Assembly: GCA_963281255.1 (NCBI GenBank)
Contig: OY725500.1
Span: 1,860,001 to 1,924,000 of the forward strand
Reading direction: 5' to 3'
Length of the DNA: 64,000 nucleotides
Source of the DNA: Aphrocallistes beatrix
Taxonomy: Eukaryota; Porifera; Hexactinellida; Sceptrulophora; Aphrocallistidae
Shown here piece by piece: positions 56,401-64,000 of this stretch. Under the pieces are notes generated by a model that saw only the letters and a program-made list of their open reading frames with translations, was not told the DNA's origin and made no database searches. Within the stretch, counting starts at the first letter, position 1, and each line of letters begins with the position of its first letter. The translations under genes and the position numbers were made by a program.

Positions 56401-57201
56401 GTGGTAAATGTCCCAATAATATTCCAATTTCGGAGAATTCATAATATAGCATCGAATACAATGAAATAATATGCACCGTTTGATGCTATTATTAGACATT
56501 GTTTCTTATTGCACAAGGAGAAAACAGAGCTATCTAAAGGTTTCCCCCAGTATAGAACAACAATTAAGTATAACACAATGTATTTATCCACTGGTCTTAT
56601 TGATTTGATGTGAATACCTTCGAATTTTTAACATACCACAATAAGTGAAAATATTTTATGAATCCACAAATATTGGTCCGATTAGGCGAGCTGAAAGAGG
56701 TTCTTTGCGCCTTCGTACTATCCTAAACCCCATATATAAAACATGCAAAATCGAGCAAGCTTTTAGATAAGCAATGTCTTGTATAACCCATATGAACCCA
56801 CAAGAAGTTACAGCTTGTATAAGCTCATAAAACTTTGTTCTAAAATGGTGCCTCTATAGTTACTTATATCTAATTACCATTACAATATAGCGCCTGAAAT
56901 TTAGTTTTATCAAAAAGATCACGAAATTTTGATCTAGAATCTTCCATTTTGAAGAAAACTTCAGTTGTATTTTGCGATTCACAAATATTTGCAAAATGTG
57001 AGAATCTATGAATCCCAATAAACATCGAATTTTGAATTCTGGTCACAACCATATAATAAGGAATAGCTCGCAAAATAGGAAGTCAATCGTATTTTTTTTC
57101 TGGTTATAGGGTAATCAATATCGCTGGAAACGAATATCACAATATCGAATCGATTGGAAGTAGTAGAAAAATTTCCTATTCGAACATTCTGCCCCATAGT
57201 G
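53446..57201 (-). mobile_element. RAG1/Transib-like transposon, copy 3
   Basis: A 3756-bp element whose ends read CACAGTGGCTCAGAATGATC and, inverted, CACTATGGGGCAGAATGTTC: 16 of the first 20 bases agree. Flanking CGCTA (53441-53445) and CGGTA (57202-57206) form a 5-bp duplication with one mismatch, the length made by both Transib and RAG transposition. The first seven bases of the left end equal the consensus V(D)J heptamer. The insertion is inside a pogo-type MITE. A 75-bp direct duplication (53481-53555 and 53639-53713) lies near the left end. Confidence 0.92.
53975..56149 (-). pseudogene. RAG1/Transib-like transposase, copy 3
   Basis: Starts at ATG 56149 (MRSTFEYIYLQTMNNLEAYD). The core begins with IADGLDGSGSHKVYNQ (first Asp). 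The segment at 55173-54940 has the second Asp in LFDS directly before MAATLSGAGGASCQLCTA (CxxC). TTPSLHKWLAHSTEL (paired His) and YSEECIEALNK (catalytic Glu) follow, then EDNVRDIFVRLITQSDPVLL. Copies 2 and 3 align throughout but differ at many positions. Breaks: frame changes near 55940, 55180 and 54985, and a TAA at 54938. The C-terminus ends near 53975. Confidence 0.9.
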
Positions 57202-57259
57202 CGGTATAGACAGGTGACCGTTATATAGAGTGGCCGTTATAGCAGGTTCGACTGTATAT

Positions 57260-58150
57260 ATATATTGTTTTTAATATTATTAAATTTTAGATCGATATTC
57301 TATACTCATAACAGTAGTATATTTTGAGATAAAATATTGATCAAGCAGGGGCAGAGCAAGGTTATGCTCAACCCGGACACTTTCCTAGAAAATATTTCTT
57401 CCAATATAAGAAGAGTGGAAACTTTTTCTTAATCTGCTCAATTCTCAATTCTCATGAATAAATTAATCATAATTGATTAAAAATTTAGAAGATTACAGAC
57501 ACTCATTCGATTTAAGGTAGAGTGAAAAAACATTCTTTGGATCCACTTCCAAAGAATTAGACAAACTTCATGAACTTTTCTACCATGATTAGATCATTCA
57601 AGCATGCGAGGACCAGTAATATATATTGCGGCAGGTCAATTAGCTGTTTGGCTTCATCAACTTCTACCACACCATTCTGATATCACGCTCCTCTCACTTT
57701 CTATTTTATTTGTCCTTTAGGGAAACAATATCCATTCCACCATTGATCAGACCAACAAATTGTCAACGTCACAAGCTAATTCTTCGTCAGATATTCTTTT
57801 CATTAATTCACAAACTGACTTCTGCATACTTGAGAATTGTCTCAAGAAAGAATCCTTCCATCATTGCCTCTGCAACGAAGAAATCGTGCAAGGAAGACTC
57901 GATTGATACTTTCCAGGTCAAATTATCCTCACATATCGCAAGATTCTTAACTTGATGGAAAGCTTTATCAAGAAAGGACGATAATGAAGCTAAATCTAAA
58001 TCGACAAACGTTTACAAGCCTCAAACATTCCTGTCTCTGACTCCCGTTGTTAAATAAAGATGAAGGCAGATCTATAGAGTTAGAAACAGCATTTTGGTCA
58101 ACATACTAAATACAACTAATTGTGGAAAAACATAATGACATAAGATATAC
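57260..58150. other. No gene identified
   Basis: A plus-strand frame at 57710-57955 follows an acceptor-like TTTGTCCTTTAG and contains NCQRHKLILRQIFFSLIHKL, but no family is recognised. It may be a decayed element. Otherwise AT-rich intron sequence of the kinesin gene. Confidence 0.35.
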
Positions 58151-58160
58151 TATAGCCAAC

Positions 58161-58247
58161 CTGTTTAGCAGACTCTACTGATTTAAGCACTGATTGAACA
58201 GTCACCCCTTTAAGTGGGTTTTGTGATATTTTGAGAACAGAGGAACT
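58161..58247 (-). CDS. Kinesin-4-like motor exon preceding switch I
   Basis: Minus-strand exon of 29 codons, acceptor TTTATAG and donor GTTGGC. It encodes SSSVLKISQNPLKGVTVQSV, then LKSVESAKQ. In kinesins this is the segment after EIYNE...DLL (IREDPKGVYVKGLTEVxVSSVEEAL). Joined to the next exon it gives ESAKQ-TMDILQKAALNR in frame. Exons for the N-terminal beta-strand and the P-loop (GQTGSGKT) were not found between here and 64000. The motor is therefore incomplete in the window: the missing exons lie beyond the edge, or the gene has lost them. Confidence 0.78.
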
Positions 58248-59417
58248 CTATAAACATCGAAAAAATAAAAGTCAATAATAAGAGAAATGAATATCAAATA
58301 TTCTGTAATATTTTGCATTTTTAAGACATAATATACCCTTTATTGTAACCATGATTCGATATAATTAAGATATGAATATTGTTTTATATTTCAAAATGCG
58401 AGGATTTTTCTTTTTTTATTAGTATGAGAATTGAATGGAGAAGCGGCATGTAATAAGGAAGATATTCGTGTTTTGAACAAAATTTAATTATGCACCTCCT
58501 TTTGGGAGGCATTATTCGAAGGCAGGATACCTTTGAGTAAATATGGTTCATTATATAAAAACACAGTCGAGTGTTGATCATTCTATTTTATAGGATCTTG
58601 GTTTACACGAGAAGACAATCTAATTCTAATTTTATATAATGAATTTTCTTGGAAGACAAAATGTTCAATAGTAGGTTTTTAAAAGATAAATTTGGAGCCT
58701 ATACAAATTAACCTATAAGTAGTCAGGCATTATAGTTTAAAAATCGAAAGAATTGATCTCGAAACATCGTAGGTTCTTATTGACGAAGTACACTAAAATT
58801 CCGTTCGGCACCGCCAGTAGAATTGTTACTAGCTGTGTAATATTTGATAGCATATCTCTCACCTCTTTAGTCAATGATATGTATATTGAAATAAAGCATG
58901 TAATCAATGGGACCGTTTATTTTACTGACTTTACTAATCATTTCATCTGAAGTTCGAATTGTAGATCTTCAACTAAAGATCATTCTTGTAAAATGTGCAC
59001 GCAGACGATATCAAGATTCTGCATTTATCACTGATAAGAAAGCTGTTCAATATGATTTATTATACTCACAATTTGAAAAGCTAGTGCTATCAGTTGAGTG
59101 CAGCTTCATCAGCTTAATAATTAGACCAGAGTATGTACATAGCCTCGAACTATAACGTAAGCTCACTTAGAAATTTCAGATAGTTATTACTCAAACAAGG
59201 AAGATCCGCAACTGTTCTTGTAAATTCAGCATCCTGACTTGAAATAGTACTTGCACCTCAACAGCAACTTTGTGTTGCTGTGATTTCCTGTGATCATTAA
59301 ACTTTTCAATTGCTTTTTTTCAATTTCAAGAATGCAAAATTGCTATCAGAAATGAAGTTTCAATTTTTAGATTATTGTGGGCACTTTGTTCTTGACAAGT
59401 TACCCATGTGCCAAAAC

Positions 59418-59715
59418 CAGGGTTGCTATGGGAATGGGAATATGTGGGATTTCCCATGGGAAAAATCAACAGATTCTCATATGGAATGGGAATCAGAATG
59501 ACTTTAAGCCTATGGGAATTCCTACATATAAGGAATCTGTGGTATTCTGTAGGATTCTGTGGGATTCCTTGTGAGATTTCCTGCAGGATTCTGTGAGATT
59601 TCCTGTGGGATTCTGTGAGATTTCCTGTGGGATTCAGTGAGATTATGTGTGAATTTCCACAGAAATCCTGTGTGATTGGGATGTGAATGAAAATTCCATT
59701 CCCACGGCAAACCTG
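59418..59715. mobile_element. hAT-like MITE (298 bp) with internal repeats
   Basis: The ends CAGGGTTGCTATGGGAATGG and, inverted, CAGGTTTGCCGTGGGAATGG are terminal repeats. The flanks GCCAAAAC (59410-59417) and GTCAAAAC (59716-59723) form an 8-bp duplication with one mismatch. Inside, TGTGAGATTTCCTGTGGGAT repeats about five times in tandem. Confidence 0.82.
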
Positions 59716-59960
59716 GTCAAAACACTCAAATTGGTGACATATAACGATGTCGCCTTCTTGTATATATTGTAGGGAATCAAAGTTTCGAAACAATGTTTTG
59801 GGCCTTTAAATTCATTCAAATGATTTTTCAAATAGTTCTGAAAGGAAACGATTGCAGTCCAGGAAGTCATAGCCGTTCGACGAGACAATGAATTCACTAA
59901 GTAAGCTTCTTCGATCACGAGTCCATGCTTAAATAAATCTATACATTCGACATATAATTA
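59716..59960 (-). CDS. Unrecognised minus-strand coding remnant
   Basis: An open minus-strand stretch with KHGLVIEEAYLVNSLSRRTA and SWTAIVSFQNYLKNHLNEFK, ending FETLIPYNIYKKATS. The MITE at 59418-59715 splits it from 59326-59417. I cannot place it in a family. It does not look like the missing kinesin N-terminal exons. Confidence 0.25.
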
Positions 59961-62100
59961 TATTGGTTCTTCGAAGCCAAAATGGGATTCTAGATCCGTA
60001 TTATTAGTGGATCCACGTGAGAAGACTCGTCTTCGGGAATATGAATATCTCCACAAGCGAATTATTTTGGCTATTCTTAGTAATTGCGTACTTTTCCATT
60101 AGCAGACATAAAACACATGGAAAATTACTTTATAACAGTTATCTTAAAATATACTATACATCCAAGGTGTCAATTAAACAATAAATAAATTGATTTAAAG
60201 TATACCTAACAGGCTTCAAAACAGTTTTCAAAATACAGACTGGTGTATGAGGTTTTCTATTATAAGAAAATTTTTCTTATTCTCAAATCGCGATCGCGCG
60301 TAGGAGTGATGATAATCCATTCCCGTTTATATAATGGGGGAAAGAATAGCCTCCATCCCCCGCTCCCGAAGCCCCTGGTCCCATTGTGTTCAGATAACTG
60401 ACATTCTAATGTATGCATATTAATTATTTAAAGACATAAAATAATATTAATTTAAGACTCTATTAGCAGCCATTTTGTGAGCATAACTCGAGTTGTTTAT
60501 AAGCGAATTCGACTATACAAACAAAATTAATATAAGATCAACAAAATTGATAAAAAAACTAATAATATTAACGTAACGTCTGACAAAATTGATGAAAGAC
60601 AGGCAAAAATAATAGAAAGTCTAAAAATCAATCAAAAATTTCGCAAAAATCCCGCGGAATCATTAAAAATATTCGATTAGTATAACCAAATACAAATACT
60701 ATGAGATTCACTCTCGCTTAATAGCACATCGAGTTTACTTCGAAATTTCTTTTCAAATCGACTCTTGCCATAGGAAAACGAAAATAACATCATTTGTGAT
60801 CATGTTTGGTACCTGAAACCAATTAACTGTAAATATTTTATTTGCATAACCTAGTAATAATAAGACTAATATTTGGTAGTTAACTAATCGAAAACAAGAT
60901 ACTATTTGTTCGCAACCGTTCACTTTCAACTTGACAGATAGATAGAGATCGAATTCTGGAACATCTTCAGCTTTGAACTAAGAAAAACTGCAATTCGAGT
61001 TCAATAAAAATAATTCGATAATCATAACAAACATATACTACTAACTGAAAGGCAAAAATTCCAAAATATTATTTTTTCAGAATCTAATCAAGTTTCAATT
61101 GGACCCGGAGTCAAAACCAAGAAAATTTCAAATCCACCCAAGTTTTAGGAATTGTTTCCAAATATACTCAAGTTTTTCGAAAAATTCCAAATTTACTCAG
61201 GCTATAAAGAATTTGTCATTGTCTGTAACGAAGTCCTTAAATTAAACAGCTGTGGTTATCAACTAACCAATATTCATATGCAAATCAAGGAAATATCATT
61301 ATCTTTCATAATTTACTCGTTCTATATTCGGTCAATCAAATTGTTCATTTTAATCTCTGCAACAATTTGAATGCGAATATAATCGCATATGCAATTACAG
61401 TCGAAACAGGGTTTTTCTAGCACCGGGTTGTTCTAACTATCGGGTTTTTCTAACTCATTCTTATCTGAAAAGAAATGGTTAGAAAAACTGGTTTGGACTC
61501 TGTACTCGTAATTAGCTCGTTTACTGTAGGCTTGGAGATGTAGGTATCACGGCGCGAACATTTTTTAAGATGTTCTTGCAGAACTTCATCTCTAAACTTC
61601 ATAAGGTTTACTGGAGTTCTGAACTTTGCTTTTAATAGTGAAATAGTGAGTCGCAAAACTTTCCTAGTGACGCCTATAATCTGGAACAAATAAATCCTTG
61701 CTAGCAAAGAGTAACTAAATAGCAAAGAAATATAGTTGCAGTACATCTGATTATAAACTGCTCAGAATAGATTTTTGAATTGGAGGGACAGACTTTATTA
61801 CATTTAAATTGCTGTGCACAAACAAAAAAGGATTTTGAATGGGAAATCTCAAATGCTTGTTCAGAAACAGCACAATTCCCGATTCCTTGCTGAAAGAATT
61901 CATCGATTAATGTTTTAACGTGCCTACATAAGCAGTAAACCTTCACTGTACAATTAAGTCTAGTCAACTGGTACTTCTTCGAATAATTTGATTGTGGATA
62001 GGAAAATTTGTTCCAGCGCGTAAAGACATGAATTATTATGATTGAACCCTAAATACTTATGATATTTAGAAGTTTATTCATAGCATAACGAGCCGATTGG
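59961..62100. other. Mostly featureless; one partial MITE
   Basis: AT-rich sequence. At 61398 an end CAGTCGAAACAGGGTTTTTC after TTA with internal GGGTTTTTCTAAC repeats suggests a decayed MITE. A minus-strand frame near 61500-61640 has FRDEVLQEHLKKCSRRD, but no family was recognised. Confidence 0.4.
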
Positions 62101-62112
62101 TTAAGCAAATTA

Positions 62113-62537
62113 CAGTCGAACCTGCTATAATGGCCACTCTATATAACGCTCACCTATCTATAGCGGTCACCAATGAACAGTCCCGTCCGAAATTCCATAA
62201 TATTGATATAGCGGTCACCTGCTCAACGCGGCCAGCAAACACCCGTTTGTAGTCCCTTACTGACCTTAAAACTGTGTATAATGGCCATCACCTGTCTATA
62301 ACGGCCACTACCTGTCTATAACGGTCATCACCTTTTTCACCTTTTTATGTGTTTATTACAGGACCTGTGAACTATAAACACAAGTTTCATGCAATTACTT
62401 TAAGTAATGGAACTACATGTAGTAGCTATGTTTCATTCTAATAGGGTTAAGACAATCACCTGTATATAACGGTCACCTGTGTATAACGGCCAATTTTGTC
62501 CAGTCCCTTGGATGGCCATTATATACAGATTCCACTG
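62113..62537. mobile_element. Pogo-type MITE (425 bp), uninterrupted copy
   Basis: The ends CAGTCGAACCTGCTATAATG and, inverted, CAGTGGAATCTGTATATAAT are flanked by TA (62111-62112, 62538-62539). The internal CACCTGTCTATAACGGCC repeats match 53029-53445. This copy gives the empty site against which the RAG1-like insertion at 53446 can be read. Confidence 0.92.
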
Positions 62538-63028
62538 TATCTGTCAAGCCGAAACCCGCTCGTTTAATTAAGATGAGAAATATCTTTCATGCCGAAATGC
62601 AAAGTGTTCTCAGATATGGGGTTAGCTTTAGAAGGAAATGCATTAATAAGTATTGTATATCCTCCTCCAGGACTCGCAAGGGTTGTATAAAAATTAGTAA
62701 CTTCCTAACTTTCGAACAATTCCAACAGCAATGAAATGAAAAAAAAAAAATGAGTACACGATGTTTAGAAATTGATGTCCCTCTTTTGAAATTTAATAAG
62801 ATCATAAATTAACCAAACTAATCGCGTTTTTGCTTCAAATTCTCTTCCTACATACTGTAAATAATATAATTCATATCAATTCTAAAAATTGTAGATACAA
62901 AAAAAATATTTTATTCAGATATCCTTAATTCTCATAGACTAGAAATAATCATGGTCAGAGAAGTGACTCTAGCCGCCCGTAAACGTGCAGTTTGATGATA
63001 GAAGCTAGAATTTTACTAAAAAATTTAC

Positions 63029-63485
63029 CAAGGATCCCGGGCATCAGCTGCTCGATGTCTTTCAATGAGGCCAGCTGATCAGCCAGTGGATCCACCACGT
63101 CGACCGTCAGCAGTTTCCGGGCCGTCTCGCCCACGTCGATCATGGCCAGCGAGCCCAGCAGCTTAACCCGCTTCACCTCCTCGCACAGACCCATGCGGGA
63201 GCCGAGCTCGCACAAGAGGGCCGTCGTTGCCGAGTCCCCCCTTCGTGGGGGCCGTGGGTCAAGGTGCTCGGGATCCTCCCAAGTCAGCGGGAAGGTGCCG
63301 TTGTTCCACAGGTAGCCGCGGTAGGGGAAGCAGCTGTTCACGAACCTGATCAAGGCTTGTTCTGATTGGCCAGCAGCGGGACGTCGTGCATGGGTGAGAT
63401 CAGCTAGTCTCCGTCGGAGAGTAACTGCCGGTTCTCGAGCGAGAACTAGGACCCTCTCGGCTAGGGTTTGTACTGGGAAAGCACT
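63029..63485 (-). pseudogene. Inorganic pyrophosphatase-like exon, catalytic residues lost
   Basis: Minus-strand exon with acceptor TTTTAG and donor GTAAAT, open throughout (457 bp). The reading RFVNSCFPYRGYLWNNGTFP, LTWEDPEHLDP, VKLLGSLAMIDVGETARKLL and VDVVDPLADQ matches the core of soluble family I pyrophosphatases (PPA1-like: [44 protein letters not shown]). The metal-binding signature GDNDPIDV is replaced by GDSATTALL and the Asp of ETDWK by Ala, so it cannot be an active enzyme. The donor falls after the MPGIL motif, as an intron in a real gene would. GC content is far above the surroundings. It is either a degenerate paralog or a captured exon. Confidence 0.72.
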
Positions 63486-63589
63486 CTAAAATTCCTCAAG
63501 GGAGATGTTGTTGCTAGGGTTGACAACAATATATACATTCAGTTAGAAGCTTTTATTTATACAAACTCAACATTCCTTTCACCAAAGTT

Positions 63590-63743
63590 GCTGGAGGCAA
63601 GGGACTAGATGTGAGGCGCTTCAATTTCAAGGTGTGGCCGAACCATGGAGTGCCGCTGTTCGCCACCAGTCCATCGCCTTCATCTGCACAGTGAACAGGA
63701 ATCAGCTGACAGATACGACGGGACTGCACGTGGTGCACATCAG
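63590..63743 (+). pseudogene. Protein tyrosine phosphatase-like exon
   Basis: The plus strand reads GLDVRRFNFKVWPNHGVPLF, then after a one-base frame change near 63680 SIAFICTVNRNQLTDTTGLH and VVHI, ending at a GTGAGT donor. The WPNHGVP motif (usually WPDHGVP) and the position of VVH before the catalytic Cys identify a classical PTP domain. The Cys codon is Ile here, so the signature HCSxGxGR is broken. Frame-shifted and inactive; the 5' border is uncertain. Confidence 0.62.
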
Positions 63744-63859
63744 GTGAGTAATATAATCAGCTGATCCAGGATTCAGGACAGTTGACAGCTGTTTGTAGTG
63801 CAAGCGTGGGGAGGACTGGCACGTACATTACGCTTAACTCAATGCTTTCCACAGCTTTA

Positions 63860-64000
63860 ACAGTTTTCTGTCTCCTTGAACCCATCCTCTTATGCAAGGA
63901 GCTCCTATTAATAACTGGAGACTTCAATATCCATGTCGACTTCCCACATGAGTCTATACAGTTCTCCGAGCTCCTGCGTTCTCTATCTATAATCCAGCAT
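63860..64000 (+). mobile_element. CR1-like LINE, endonuclease region (continues past the edge)
   Basis: Reads LLEPILLCKELLLITGDFNI, then HVDFPHESIQFSELLRS, nearly the same nucleotide sequence as 11580-11700. TGDFN is a conserved APE endonuclease motif of LINEs. The element runs out of the window. Confidence 0.8.

Larger units (their letters stand above)
53029..57254. mobile_element. Pogo-type MITE split by a RAG1-like transposon
   Basis: The left part 53029-53445 starts CAGTGGAACCTGTATATAAC after TA. The right part 57202-57254 ends with the complement of CAGTCGAACCTGCTATAACG, before TA. Internal repeats of GACCGTTATAGACAGGTGAT match the uninterrupted copy at 62113-62537. Removing 53446-57201 restores the sister sequence GACCGCTATAGACAGGTG. 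Confidence 0.92.

Noticed and set aside
59326-59793. Repetitive histidine- and serine-rich protein on the minus strand
   Set aside because: The repeats are the internal tandem of a hAT-like MITE with an 8-bp duplication; the frame is incidental.
63029-63485. Bacterial contamination, suggested by high GC
   Set aside because: Pyrophosphatase similarity is to the eukaryotic soluble form, and AG/GT splice borders flank the frame. It is continuous with typical AT-rich host sequence.

Overview
The window is AT-rich animal nuclear DNA and looks like part of a large, repeat-filled invertebrate genome. The evidence is GT/AG-spliced exons of a host kinesin on the minus strand, very long introns, a tRNA-derived SINE-like repeat, CR1-like LINE pieces and many classes of DNA transposon. 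I cannot name the species. Almost all open frames belong to mobile elements. One 200-base assembly gap lies at 52264-52463.

Host genes: six minus-strand exons (58161-58247, 49770-49895, 34018-34152, 10315-10427, 8579-8681, 5636-5726) join in frame into the second half of a kinesin-4-like motor domain. The gene spans more than 52 kb, and its introns of up to 23.6 kb hold nearly everything else listed here. At 63.0-63.75 kb a GC-rich patch carries two convergent exon-like pieces. One is minus-strand inorganic pyrophosphatase with catalytic aspartates missing. The other is plus-strand tyrosine phosphatase without its catalytic cysteine.

Layout: 0.4-3.5 kb holds a fold-back element, a dispersed repeat and a complete-length Tigger/pogo element. 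5.6-11.8 kb holds kinesin exons, MITEs, a Tc1-like remnant and a CR1-like LINE fragment. 11.9-22.4 kb is a Ty3/gypsy fossil split by a 6.5 kb Ginger1-like DNA transposon with 105-bp terminal inverted repeats, an integrase-like transposase and an OTU protease. 22.5-27.1 kb is a second, decayed Ginger-like copy whose OTU domain is cut by a Tc1-like element with DD37E spacing. 28.2-30.4 kb is an unclassified terminal-inverted-repeat element. 30.9-32.4 kb is tandem-repeat territory. 38-41.2 kb holds a maT-like remnant and a second gypsy fossil. 42.0-44.2 kb is an element with about 0.5 kb inverted arms.

The most interesting system is a family of RAG1/Transib-like transposons present three times: 32.8-33.5 kb (fragment), 45.3-48.25 kb and 53.45-57.2 kb. 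The two long copies keep the DDE residues and zinc-ligand pattern of the RAG1 core. Their ends begin CACAGTG, CACAATG or CACTATG, like recombination-signal heptamers. Both are nested in other transposons, so their boundaries can be read directly; one has a near-exact 5-bp target duplication in a MITE whose uninterrupted sister lies at 62.1 kb.

A further family of short repeats has a GC-rich palindromic head (GGCGGACAC and GTGTCCGCC arms) and a tail reading TCGAGTTTTAATAGTAAGGA. It occurs at least seven times and in two places carries arrays of a roughly 130-bp tandem unit.
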